From contig NBIV01000106.1 in assembly GCA_003194525.1 (NCBI GenBank), positions 62,001 through 126,000 of the forward strand: 64,000 nucleotides of DNA, given 5' to 3'. Made by a program: the position numbers and the translations under genes. This DNA is from Gracilariopsis chorda. Taxonomy: Eukaryota; Rhodophyta; Florideophyceae; Gracilariales; Gracilariaceae. The notes beneath the pieces are model-generated. The model did not search any database. It saw only the letters and a program-made list of their open reading frames with translations, and was not told the origin of the DNA. This document shows, piece after piece, positions 11,984 to 23,590 of the stretch; position 1 is the stretch's first letter; every line of letters begins with the position of its first letter.

Positions 11984-12014
11984 ACGTATCATCGTAAAGT
12001 ACCTAGGAAAGGTT

Positions 12015-12700
12015 ATGGAAGGGGAGGTGGACACTATGAGGCTTCGATTGGCGCGGGAGACCGTCTTTGCGGAAGCAGACTGGCGGTTGATGGACGATGG
12101 TATGCTAGTTGGGGATGAAAAAGGGAAGCAACATGTCCGTGAAGACGAACATAGAGCAGTGAACAGCGAAGAAATGAACCAGTCGTAATATTTGATGAAC
12201 GCTGCACAATTGTGTGATAATGATGGGGCTCCTGTTGGTGTTCGACTGGCAGGTCTAAAGAGAAAGGCAACACCCGTGAGCGATGCAGGTGCAGCTATGG
12301 CACGAGTCACTGCAAAACTGGGCCCAAGGACGGTGGCAGGATTGCGACGTGCACCAAGGTGCACGTTTTGTTCGATGCAGAAATGGCAGTGTACATTTCT
12401 CGTACCGGAGCTTGTAGATTGAACAAGTGATGTCAAGGCAATACTATTTACCTTGTCAACGGAGCTATGCGACAAGAGCTTGACATATGATGTTGAGGAG
12501 TTGTCTAAATCACAGGAAGCGAGTGAAATGCGAAAAGTGGGAGTTTGGAAGGTCGCGACGGTTGCTTGGCGAGGGGAGCATGGGGCTTGAGAACAGTGGG
12601 GTGGCTGGAACAGCCTTAGAAATGGAGACCAGAGGAAGAAGGCATGCAGCAACAAAGTTAGATGCTTTTCGGTCGCACTGAAACGTGACACCAAGAACAC
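12015..12700 (+). pseudogene. Second plus-strand ORF relic in element C with C-x2-C-x5-C motif
   Basis: A single frame reads protein-like from ATG 12015 onward, interrupted by TAA 12186-12188, TGA 12420-12422 and a later TGA. The clearest feature is RCTFCSMQKWQCTF near 12350-12395, a C-x2-C-x5-C cluster after a basic segment. It resembles half of a zinc-binding DNA-recognition module. The preceding part is acidic. No known family was recognised. It lies between the ORF1 coiled coil and the transposase of element C, so it is either a third element gene or the tail of another inserted element. Confidence 0.4.
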
Positions 12701-12732
12701 AGGGAATAGCAGAACGGAGGCAACTCATGGAG

Positions 12733-14163
12733 TTACATGTTGTCGCGATTCTGTCTCTTGCGTACAAAACCTCGTCTGCAAAGTTGTTCAGCGAGAGGAT
12801 CTCTAACCACACTAGTGTCTCTCCTCCAATATCGTGATATTCTGTTATTTCTTTCAGTGTGTAGCATATCTTGAAAGTGGACTATTTGGGAGCCTCTTAC
12901 ACTGTTCAGTTCATGGGTTGGTAACGTATCAAAGAGTGACCCGTCGGCATTGTTGATTATGAAATTGGGCAGCTTTACTACCACCATAATTATAACTGTG
13001 GAATTTGCAATGGGATACCTTAGTGCCAACCAAAATATTCCAAAGCGAGAAACTAACATACCGAATGCTTGCTCGGCACAAATCCGACAAGAAAAATGAT
13101 AATAGTTGAATGCATCTTGCTTCTCAGTTAGTCCTTTACCAGAATATGGCGTTAGAAGCCTTCCATCAATAGAGTACGCACCGTCTGCGACCACGGTGGC
13201 CCAGAGCGAAAGAAAATCACCTTTCAACAAGTTGTAAAGCTGTGTTGCAGCCAAAGCAGTCGAATCGTGCTTACCCCCCGCGTGCCGAGCGGATATAAAT
13301 GACAACTTGTAGTTTGCTTCTACTGCTGCTTGCAAAACGATGGCAAAGAATCCTTTTCTGTTATAGTACTTTTATGGATCTGCGTCGTCCGATATTGCAT
13401 GCAGATGTATCTCGATAGCAATACCATCCAGAGCTGCTATTATACCATCAAACGGAGATTTTCGTAGTTGTTGAAACTGCTTTGCGCTTATAAGACATTC
13501 CCTTTCGGTGGATGGAAAGTGCAAACCTGGAAGTATTGTATTCAAAGCACAAAAAGCTTCCTCAAATAAACGATAAACAGTAGAAACGGCAATCTCGTCC
13601 GGCCAATACAAATCCAGATAATTAGCTCCGGCTACTAATCGTACCGTCGTGAACAGCATCACAACTCGTGAAACGGCACTTGCAACAGCTGAATCTGATT
13701 GTTGACTGCGTTTGAGTGTTTGGTACAAAGCAGAGTGTAGAAGAAAAAATTGCGCCTTCGTAAGTCGGTACATGCGAGCGAAGAGTGCATCAGATATGTT
13801 ACGTATGTGTCTTTGGTAATCAAACATAGGTCTTGGCAGAATAGATTTTGTGCTACGCAGCATTTTGTTGGAGAGTGCAACCGTAAGAACGGTGTTTAGA
13901 ATGTGAAGAGCTACTCGATGAAGCCATTGTTGGTGATTTCTTCGTGAAAGTGGTTTGCGTAGGCAGGACACCTGCAAAGCTTTGAAAGCGTCTTGTACTC
14001 GGCGGTCAAACATAGGGTCTACAAAGCATGGACTCGGACGACGCATATCCAAGGTTGACGGCACCCTTGCTTTCCAGACTGAGGGCCGTTCTAAACAGGC
14101 CTGTTCGGACGTCTGATCGCCCAATCGTGTCTGCTGATTGTTCAGTTCGCGAATTTCTTGCAA
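12733..14163 (-). pseudogene. Harbinger-like element C transposase, one nonsense codon
   Basis: This is a DDE_Tnp_4 superfamily transposase in a single frame of about 477 codons, interrupted by one TAA at 13372-13374. N-terminal helices (HIRNISDALFARMYRLTKAQFF) precede the core. The first catalytic Asp is in AALDGIAIEI. The stop falls just before KYYNRKGFFAIVLQA. The second Asp is in ARHAGGKHDSTALAAT, followed by ADGAYSIDGRLLTPYSGKG, and the Glu is in ICAEQAFGMLVSRFGIFW. The full triad is present, so only the stop, which falls in the family's usual DP-x-x-YYNRKG segment, blocks an otherwise intact enzyme. A basic C-terminal tail (RKRQNRDNM) ends the protein. ORF1-type relics face it convergently at 10610-12700. 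Confidence 0.88.
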
Positions 14164-15562
14164 TGGGCCTGCTTGACCCTTTTGTGCCCCTGCTCGACCA
14201 TACTTTTATGGCGTGAAATGACACATGACCTTATTTGAGCACTTGGCATGCTCCAAATGCACAAGTTCAAAAATTTGGACCGCTGTCTTTTGCTTAAGTC
14301 CGCTTGACATCAGCTTTGCAGCGCACTTCACGCTCCCTCTGCACCCTCCTTGCAATATAGATAACCAGCGGAAAGTGCGCCTTACCAATTTACTTCACAG
14401 CACCATGTCCGACTTGATTCAACCATTACCTCTGCGCCGCAGCCCTTGAAAACATCCGTCCTCCGCGCTTCTACAAGACTCTGTCCCGCAAAGTAGCATA
14501 AAGTGGAGCCCACCTGGTCTTAGGCAAACCGATACTTCACAGAGAACCCAAAATAACGACAAAGAAACTCCGTTCCCAGCCTTTTCAGAATCTGCACGAC
14601 TGAAGTGCAACGCCCTCAGGGAGGGATTCTTGGTACTTGAACGCTTTCCCAATATTATCGGTTGTGTAGTGTGTATATGAACTACGCCCCACTATGGTGG
14701 ATATGGACACGTGGGACACGGTTTTGGGTCAATTGGCGGTTGGCCACAGTAGTGGATGTTGCCACGAAATGTGGAGTATTTTAGTTAATATTATTTATTA
14801 TTTTCACACCCATTTCTGGGAAGCTAGTACTTAGTGCGACGGCGCACTGCCGTCGCACCAGTAAAACTTCCCCAACAAGGGACCCGAACCTGGGGAATTG
14901 GCTCTAGTTGTTGCCGCTTGCGCGCGTACTCTACTCCTCCTTGGAGGGAAACGCCGTAAACCACGGGACATCTAACCCCCTTGCACATCTAAAGGGACCC
15001 ATCACTCGGAGTATAATTGTTCCAATTGCATTGGTTTTTTGCCCTGTATAGGGATATTGTTACCGGCATCGCTGTTCGTCCCCGTCGCTCTCGCGACTCA
15101 CTTCGCCCTCTTTTCCTCCTCTTCGCCCTTCCTTTTTACCCTTTTTAGGGTAGCACCTCTCGCTATCCGCGGCCCTTGTGTGCGCATCCGCTCACACACC
15201 CCCACTTACGTGGAAACATACCTCTACTGAGGATCACACCCCGCTCACGCGGATACCAATTCTTCGCCTTCACCTCCCTGCGCGAGTCGCGACAGGTGTC
15301 CCTGGTCTTACAAACCGGCTTCGCCGTGACACCTCTGGGAGAGCTCTACCCAACTGGGTTCACCTCGTGAGAGGAAGATCCCGAACGTCTTTCGGTGTTT
15401 TTCCCCTTCGGGGCATTGCACCACAACGACTACAACGATTTTACACATATCTCATATCAAAAAGCATGCAAACTTTGCGAGCTTTCAACAAAGGATGGAG
15501 GCTCAATTGTAGCCACAAGAAAAAAACAGAACTTATTGTGCGCTTGCTTCTCTTCTTACTAA
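14164..15562. other. Non-coding stretch between elements C and D, possible LTR-like remnant
   Basis: No gene is supported. The part 14690-15430 differs in texture from its neighbours: an AT-rich patch (14780-14815), a perfect 10-bp hairpin at 14834-14858, and then a C/T-rich, CGC-containing stretch with short hairpins. It could be a solo LTR or the terminal region of an element, but I found no matching second copy and no target-site duplication. Short open frames at 15039-15370 have no family signature. Confidence 0.4.
14834..14858. repeat. Perfect 10-bp hairpin
   Basis: GTGCGACGGC at 14834-14843 and GCCGTCGCAC at 14849-14858 form a perfect stem around a GCACT loop. It lies in the non-coding stretch between elements C and D. 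The role is unknown; a transposon end or an RNA hairpin are both possible. Confidence 0.65.
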
Positions 15563-16735
15563 ATGAAAGCTTCAAAGAAAGCACTTTGCAGCATTGGATT
15601 CTCAAAAAGTGAAGTCGCCCAGGCATTTCTTTCATGGGAGCATGCAGCAACTGCGCGAGATCAGGAGTACAACCAGCTGCCATCAGTTCAATCAGTGCTA
15701 AATGCAGTGCCGGAGAGAGAGTGGAGAGTAGTAAAGGAAATGATTCGCCGGGAAGAAGTGAGAAGGAAGAATGCGTATGAGGACGGTTGACAACAGGCTC
15801 AAAATAGCGAACACGCGACGGATAAAGCCGCAAGTCATGGATTCACTTTGAAGGAATTTGCTCGACTTTGCGTACTGCTCCAAGACGATGAGCGAGCACG
15901 TTCTGCATTGTCTACTGCAATTGGCACACAGCTGTGACGAATGCAGCTGGATGCCAATATTACAAGGGAATCGTTTTGGACAGTGGTTGAGCATCGATTC
16001 AATGATGCGAATGTGGACACCAAGGAAACCTTTCGCGGTCCATTTGATGAAGTGGACCGAAACAAGCGCCCAATTTGTTTTCGCACTGCTATGGTTCTGA
16101 AAAAGCAGTTCAACCACGTTAACCGCTTGTTTACAATTTTCCGCGAGCGATGGTCCGCATCTGGTCAGAACAATAGTTCTCTGGTTCCAGACTTTCTACA
16201 ATATACAGGTAAGGGAGATCTGACTACTGATTCTAAATCTGTTTATGTTCTTTTTACAGTCTGCAGGCTAGGAACTAAAGATGAAGACACAAAAATGCTG
16301 TGGATGACCACTAAGCTAATCGGCGAAGATGATACAGGGTACGAAGAGGGCATAACAACTGTTCGGGAGAGCGAGGAATCGAGCGGAAAGCGAAGGCGAC
16401 GATCACAAACGGATAGTGGCGATTAACGATCAGAAGTTGGTAATATTTCGAGCGGTATGGACCGCATTGGATCTGCTTCAGAGGCTCGAACAAAACTTTT
16501 GCGGGATCAAATGATGTACGAGAGATCGAAGAGCGAAGTAGATGAGAATGAGGAGAATATGATTCTCAAGCGAATGGAAAGCGAAAACAAGATGATGGAA
16601 CTTCTGGCGCAGAGCGCCATGCGATACGAGCGAGCGCAGAACACGAACAACCAAATCTTTATTGGGATTGCGCGTAAGGCACTCGAGAAAATAGAGCAAC
16701 AGTTCCAACTAATTTCGAAAGCATCAGAGCTATAA
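15563..16735 (+). pseudogene. Harbinger-like element D, ORF1 relic in one frame
   Basis: One frame runs about 390 codons from ATG 15563 to TAA at 16733-16735. It is interrupted by TGA 15788-15790, TGA 15935-15937 and TAA 16424-16426. The central part (RESFWTVVEHRFNDANVD, then KKQFNHVNRLFTIFRERW) resembles the trihelix/SANT-like domain of transposon ORF1 proteins. A basic cluster (SGKRRRRSQTDSGD) follows, and then a long heptad-rich coiled coil (MILKRMESENKMMELLAQSA). Reading across the stops gives a continuous ORF1-like product, so this is a recent pseudogene. To its right, in the opposite orientation, come a Mot1-like pseudogene and then a transposase relic (22140-23209). Confidence 0.6.
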
Positions 16736-17149
16736 TCGATGAACATTTACTAACAAGGACTTCGAACGTTGCTCTCATTGTTTCTATCCTACAGAATCTT
16801 TCATCGGCTCATGGAGCCGGGTGCTGGTGGTACTTCTTGATAACTGATTGGCCTAATCTTACTCATCGAAATTGCGGAGGCGTTCAGCGCCGGTTGGAGG
16901 CGGGCCGCAATCTTTCTCTTAGTGCTATACGAAGTAAATTGGTTGAACTAACATGATAAGATGGGCGCCCTTACCGTGTACTAAAGACAAACATAAACCG
17001 CACGACTGCTACTATCGTAGTTGCTGCAGTTCATGTCTCCCACATACGAAAAAGCAGCCGTGCAAATGGCAGCAGGAAATCAGTTAGTACGCTTCTCTAG
17101 AATGTGCCTTCTTTTCCACCAAAGCTCCGAATCAAAAAATCAAGTCCTC

Positions 17150-20100
17150 CCTGATGTGCCCATCCCAGCAAAAAACTTTCCATGTTGTACTCATCCTCGT
17201 ATTGCTTTTCTTCCCATAGTTCCCCTAAGCCCTCCCAAAGCATTTGCAAGAACTGGTTCTAATGTTCTCCACTGGGATAGTTATGGCGCACAATTGACGG
17301 ATTAGGAATAGCGGAAGACATCTTCAGTCGTTCTCAAGTCAACATGTACTGTGTAGCGTTTTACGGAATACAACTTTGACATCGTCGTACCAAAGTTGAG
17401 CAATGGCCATAACTGCACTTCTGAAACTGGGTAACGATTGAACAAAAGTGGGACCTTGGAGCAGAGCCTTTCAGAACATTTACTCTCAACCTTTCGCTCT
17501 CGGGAGAAGATAGCACAGATTACGGAGTATGGGATTCCTATAAACACGCCTGTACCTGCTCCTTTATTCATGATCTAGTGCTGCACTCGGTACGCGAGAT
17601 GTTTGCCATACACTGCGGAAGATTGAACCGAGAGTGAAACGCGCACGGCATGGGATATGTTTCATAAGCGTAGATACTAGTGAAGCTACTTCAGAAGGAC
17701 TTCGAGCCATGCCCTTTCCAGTTCCGACACTGATATCAAACGATGAGTCGTTGATGAATGAGGCCTCAGCACTATCTGCATTGAACAATTCTAGCAAGTC
17801 GTCCGTCTTCATGGATTGAAAATTGGAGTTCTATCGATTCACAACAGCATTTGCGATATGGATACCAAAGATATCATTCTCAACAATGTCAATCATTTGC
17901 TTTAGCTGAGCAAAGATGAGAACTCGATGTCCTCCCGAGCCCCTAATTGTCGTTTCATCTAGGCCAATACCACACTCCTGTAGAATGTTTCCTAGTCCAA
18001 GTAGCTTCGCCCTCGATTCTATATCATCGATTTATTGGCCTTGGCGATGCACAGCGTCGTGAACCGAGTGATGCTCAGGATGTTTCGGAGAAAAGACAAG
18101 CTTCGGATGGCTGCATAGACGACGAAGATAGGATAGTGCTCGGAACACGTGACTTTTGGATTCCTTCTCCGCGCCTTTCTGTCTCGAGTTCGATTTGACC
18201 TCGGGATTTTTAGAGACATCTGATGCAAAGTCCTCGTACAGTCGCAACTGAATTAGTGATATATTGCAGTAGTACTCTTGCATAAGCCTTGGCTGCAGTT
18301 CGGACAATACCTCATCCTTCAACCGTCGTAGAACAATCGGTAAAACTTGCCTGTGAAGAGATCCTGCTGCTGCCATTTCTTTTTCCTGATCTGCCTGGCT
18401 ACACTTCCCTTCTCTTGCAACCATTATCGGTTTTGCATAAGTTTCTTTGAAGCCCTTCTCACTACCAAAAAAACAGGCATGAGAAAACTGAACATAGCCC
18501 AAAGCCCGATGACCGAATTCTGGATAGGAGTTACTGTTAGTGTCAATCTTTGATTTAAGGATAGGGTTAGAACTGGCTTGATTGCCTTGGTTTTCGCGTT
18601 ATTGATCACATGAATTTCGTCAAGAACGACGTAACTACAGCGGATGTGCTTGAACTATCGAAGAACATGCTCAGACTTTCATTGCTTGTAACTATTAAAG
18701 ATGCATGTCTTAGTACGCTTCGGCTTCGTATACGTGCCCGTGCTTGGGGAAGCCCAGCGTTGTGAATGACGCTTCGTAAAACATGGCCAAAAACTCTGTC
18801 CGCTTCTTGTACCCAGTGAGTCACGATTGTGTTCGGAAAAAAGAATAGGGATGGCAGATGCCAATCTTTCCTCATATTTGTAGCATAGTCGCCTGTGAGT
18901 ATTCAAAACGTCATAAGAGTCTTTAAAAGTCCCATATCATCACACAAAGCACGGTGCAAACCGAACTTATGAAGAAAGGCTAGCCAGTCAAGGCAATCCT
19001 GCTGATATTTTCGCAGTCCTATGTCATCACCAATATACCCAAGCATTTCACAATGTTGGCGACGTTCGCTTCCCAATAATTGTCCAAGAAAGCTCCGTGC
19101 TTTTTCTCGTTCTCGAGACATTGATTCACTCATCATGGGATCGTCTGAATTGCTTCCTCCCAAATGCATCAGACGTACCAAAGTTCCAAACACCCATGCA
19201 GCTGCTTCTCGAACGATCTCATCTTAATCAACCATTCTAGTCATCGTGGGGACTATGAGAAACACTGAGAAAGGAATTATTTTTCTACTAATGCAGCCAA
19301 CAACCACCCATAGCGCCTTTGCTGGGCCTCGATGAGCAAAACAGTCAGCATCCTTGTCTTGCTCGATCTCCGAAAGTAATGGAACAAGGTCTGACAGGAT
19401 TATCTGCATTCCTTGCACTGGCATACTTGCCACAGCATCTGCTAGACAGAGCGGTGCGTGATACACATAATATTCATGCGGTGATGCACATATCCTGGTA
19501 ATCGGGGAAATGAGATCAAAGATGGTTGTATGAAGGTCCTGAAGTGCATGCAAAACCACTGCAATTTGTAGTTGTAACGCGTCTAACACTTCCTGGATCT
19601 GTTCCTTTATTAGGAATGCGCTCTAAGGACCACTTATGCGACTCGATAATGAAGGTAGAGTTGATAATCAACGCCCATTGAATTGTACACGGAAAGCACG
19701 AAATGCATACAATGCTCCCCGCTTTAAAAGTGCCCCCAGTGACAGCTTGCATCTGGCGGATGAAGTCATGGATGCCATAATCTTCTCATCTTTTGTTTCT
19801 TTTTTCTCTGTCGCGTACGTGATCAGGTTTTGATCATAAGATCAATCGCCTTTTTCACATCACGTGCAGCTAGACGGAAAGCTAGTCTTGCGATTGAGTC
19901 CGTCGCGTGAGTCTGGAAATGCCTATTGTAAGCCTTTCGCAGTGCAGCCATCAACGATATGATGTAGGGGCCAACTTTAGGGGGCAGGGGAATACCGCTA
20001 GCCACCAAGATGGCTGCTACGGCGCATACAGAGGTGGACATGATGAGATCTTCCTTGCGACTCTCCAGATATGTAATGGACTGACTCAGTCGCATTCGGA

Positions 20101-21740
20101 GAGCCGAGATAGACTCAAGTCGCCGTTTCTGCATCCCAGAATGCTTCACGTCCGTTTTGATTGCCTTCCAGGTGTTCCCCAAGTTCCAATTGTTCATGTC
20201 TATTCAAAATTCGTTAGCCTTGAAAGCAGCATCGGCGAGATTGGACTTCCCAACATAGCGCTTAACCTCTTCACAGTTATCCTTGAGCTTCAGAATTTCC
20301 TTCCTAAAGACGTTCAGATTGGTTGGAATAGCTTCTAAGAACGTGTTTGTGTCCGAGAACAGAGGACCCGCCGACATACCTATCTATTCATCGCATCTTC
20401 TAATCGCAGCAAATTGGAATGACTCGAGCAGGAGTCTGACTGGACATGGGTTATCCTGTTGTGTAGTGGAATAGAAGTTTCTGCACAAAGCAGTGCTTGA
20501 GCGCTTATCCTTATGTGCTCAGAACGCCCCATGTCAAAGGTCCGGATAGATCTATCTTGGGTTCAGAAACTCTCAAGCTTTCAAGGAAGCCAAGCTCCCG
20601 AGATCATTTTTTCGTTGTTATAATCGGTTCTGCCTCCTCTCTGAAAAAGCTCTCACGTCTCGTCTCGACGAGAGGTTCAAAACCTTCGGCCTTCACTGGA
20701 GATCCACTCGCTGTTTTCATTTCGTTTGGCCTGAGTAGCTTCGTTGCAAAGTTCGACCCGTCTCATGAGGCCAGGATGCCCGCATATGACGGTGAACCTT
20801 ACACAAGCAGCCGATTCCGCCAAGAAGGAGAAAAAATGCGCGAAGTAGTATATCAGAACCTCAGAGGATCAATTTCGGATAAGGGTTACCTTTGTGCACC
20901 ATGCTTCCATTTTGAGGCGGTTTGTAACGACTGAACAGAGCACAGTTGGATCAAGAAATAAGTGAAGATGAAGGATATGGGGGTCAGACTTAGCGAGTTT
21001 CTTCGAATGGACATGCGCTACTACCGATTTTACAAAAATTGGGATGAGGATGTCGAACCGGCATATAGAGGTACAGAGGGGTTGTCCGCATAACTCTTCG
21101 CTAAGGAAACAGAGGAGTAGCCATAAGCTGCCATCCCCAGATGGATATGCCATCGAAGGCGCATCGGAGACAGAAGAGTGAGAACAGCGTATTCGCATTA
21201 GGTGACAAGAGCGTCCGCATAGATGCAGGTATTTCTTCTGATAGTACATAAAAGGCATCTTTGGACTTCAGAGCCCATACTTCACATATTTGACATGCGA
21301 GTTGTCTAACCCTGAAAAACTCACTCCGTAGATACTTTCCTAAAACCGATAGAAGAAATAGCTCATCGGATGGCCATCTTGCAGCTAAGGACCCAATAGC
21401 AGCGGCAACCTTCTGGTGTATGACGAAACAATCATAACGCCCTTCGACGGCGGGAGCGGAGTCCCCATCTTGAACTGTTTGAGGAATAAGGCTTCGGCTC
21501 CCCTTCGAAGCCTTCAGTTTTGCAGCTTGTCTGGCCGCTGCTGCCTTCGTCCGATTTGCCATTGCCAAAGTCCTAACTTTTTTCTTGTGGCTATCAAGAA
21601 CTGACGCTGCTTCCGCTCTCGACTCTTGAGATACTGCATGTATCCACGGATCTAACATGGGAGTGAGGCTTTGTACTAAAACAAAAAAGGATGAATGACT
21701 CCCGCTGAAAGTTTCTAACATGCCATCCCAGGTATTCATT
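17150..21740 (-). pseudogene. Decayed Mot1/BTAF1-like Swi2/Snf2 ATPase
   Basis: Mot1/BTAF1 is the HEAT-repeat ATPase that removes TATA-binding protein from DNA. HEAT-type helical segments (21739-19224) are followed by FLGQLLGSERRQHCEMLGYI and LRKYQQDCLDWLAFLHKFGL, which open the ATPase. Then come DDMGLLKTL (motif I, usually DDMGLGKTL), PNTIVTHWVQEADRVFGHVL, TVTPIQNSVIGLWAMFSFLM, LHRQVLPIVLRRLKDEVLSE and HRVLIFAQLKQMIDIVENDI. The sequence then jumps straight to IANAVVN, so the segment holding helicase motifs V and VI is deleted. The C-terminus follows (MKTDDLLELFNADSAE, then ELWEEKQYEDEYNMESFL near 17170-17220). Frameshifts and stops are frequent. The altered Gly of motif I and the deletion rule out ATPase activity. 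The N-terminus is missing or eroded. An unaligned segment, 17302-17571, separates the last two parts. The gene lies between ORF1 and transposase of element D. Confidence 0.85.
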
Positions 21741-22139
21741 GAAGTTGTCTACACTGCCGTGGATTCCGTGGACGACAGGGGGCGGCGTTGTCATCGAGTG
21801 GCGGTTGCTGGCATGCGACATCGAGAAGGTGAAGTTCGGGGGGGGGATCGGAGAAGTTATTGTTCGCGCGCTGGAGCTAGTGGAGGGCAATCATACTGAG
21901 AGTATATGTTCGCCGTGGTGTGCCATTAATCTTTTATTCCCTTTCAGCTTGCGGGACAACATAGAGGGAGGGGCAGCGGAGGTCTTTTTGGCGAATAATC
22001 GCTACCAGCTCTTCCCTTTTTCTCGAGAAACCTTGGGTACGGCCATGGTTGTGCTGCAGCACTTGCATGTTGTTTTTGTTTTTACAAAAAGCATACCAGT
22101 CCTGTATTTCAATCTTGCATTGAACATTTTCTTCCTGCC

Positions 22140-23209
22140 GTAAGTCGCGTTACAGTTTGCTCCCCATTTTCTAGACAAAAGTTGTGCAATTTCATGCACA
22201 AGCATATGATGCGTGCGCTTATGTAGACGGAGTACTAGAGCGTGTTAGGTAAAATTCGCCATCTAGCCACAAGCATTCCAAACGCCTGCTCTACATGAAT
22301 CCTTAACGATGATAAGTAGAAATTGAATGCATCATCATAGGGACCTACCATTTGGGAAAGAGTTATCGGGGTGATAAGGCTTTCTGTACATACGTATGCC
22401 TCATCACCCACGATCCAAAACTCATAACGTAATCCATGTTTCCCCAAAAACTTGCCAAGACTGGACACTGCATGGGCGAGAGCATCATTTATTGAGCCCA
22501 CAATTCGCGCTGAATAGCTGAGAAAACTGTAAGATCCAGTGACCAAAGCCTGCACAGGAAGGGCATAAAATCCTTTTCGACAGTAAAACGCTGCGGGGTT
22601 AAGATATCGTGCGGGCTTTCTAATGCGAACTGAAACTCCGTCCAGTGCTCCAATGCATCTGAAAAAAGTACTTGGTGAAGACCGAGAGTACTTGAAACTA
22701 TGAGAGAGCTTGTGAAGCCCTTGAAATGAGGTTAGTAGTCCTGGTAGCTTCATCACCTTCATAAACTCCAGACATGTGCCATGAAATATCTCGTACACCG
22801 TAGAAGCGCCTACTCTGAATCACATCATCACATCAAGATAACTAGCACCTGATAGCATGCGTGAGGTAATTCCGAGCCCAATATCGGCCGGAACTGTATT
22901 TCTACCATAATTTGTTCCCATGCTAGTGTCCTCAGATATTGACGGTTCGACATAATCTAGAAGACGATAAAAAGAATCTCAATTTACCCAGAATACGCGT
23001 TTGAAGCATCGCTCGTTCAGTATTAGAGCAATACCATCGAAGGTAATGTCCTTTTTGTAGAGGGAACGGCATATGCATGAAAATTTTTTTCTTCTCTGAT
23101 TACGGTGGGAAGCAATATTTCCTAATACAACCGCACAAGAAGCAGCAGCAAGCTTTTGGATTATTAACTGCGAGTTTTGAAACTCAAAGATCGGTTGCAA
23201 CCCCATCAT
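22140..23209 (-). pseudogene. Harbinger-like element D transposase with three stops
   Basis: This is a DDE_Tnp_4 transposase in one frame from 23209 to about 22140 with stops at 22979-22981 (TGA), 22820-22822 (TGA) and 22235-22237 (TAG). In order it shows a helical N-terminus ending near CFKRVFWVN, DSFYRLLDYVEPSI, LSGASYLDVMM, VGASTVYEIFHGTCLEFMKV, CIGALDGVSVRIRKP (first Asp), FYCRKGFYALPVQALV, RIVGSINDALAHAV (second Asp), FWIVGDEAYVC, DDAFNFYLSSLRIHVEQAFGMLVARW (read as two motifs; Glu in VEQ) and the terminal MKLHNFCLENGEQ. The catalytic triad is intact and nonsense mutations alone silence it. A possible C-terminal tail continues in shifted frames to about 21700. Its presumed ORF1 lies at 15563-16735, beyond the Mot1-like pseudogene. 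Confidence 0.85.
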
Positions 23210-23401
23210 GTAAACGATAAAAAAGAAGAATAAGGGTTACAGCTAAAGTGATGAATTCAATGCGCGGAGAGAAAAGGTCGATATGCAAGAGCACCTGTAC
23301 ACTAAAATCTGGTTTGTTGGCTCCAGTTTTGTTATAAGGTATTTCGTTGATATGAAATGAAGAATAGGCTCGGGCTTGCGATTTTGGACATTGTGGGCTA
23401 T

Positions 23402-23590
23402 GCGGGAGGTGCAGGGATTTGAGAAGGTGTGGCAAAGGATCGGTGCAAGGATTTGGGAAGGCAAGCAAGAGATTTGCAAGGATTTGCAGAGTCGTGGCAA
23501 GAGAAAGGTGCAGAGTTTTGCGAAGTCAAGGAAAGAGAAAGGTGCAGAGTTTTGCCACGTCGTGGCAAGGGGGGTGCAGAGATTTTGACT
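23402..23590. repeat. Degenerate tandem repeats rich in GTGCAGAG/GGCAAG
   Basis: Imperfect direct copies of a roughly 30-35 bp unit recur, each carrying GTGCAGAGTTTTG or GGTGCAGAG with AAGAGAAAGG or GTGGCAAG. Three to four units are visible. The strand is purine-rich. Because of the repeat, all three plus frames stay open here; this does not indicate a gene. Confidence 0.6.

Noticed and set aside
14883-14893. tRNA-like B box on the minus strand (GGTTCGGGTCC)
   Set aside because: The flanking bases do not form a T-stem or acceptor stem, so no tRNA can be folded.
17150-21740. Mot1-like region as a working gene with introns
   Set aside because: Motif I is altered, motifs V-VI are deleted and frames change without splice-like junctions.
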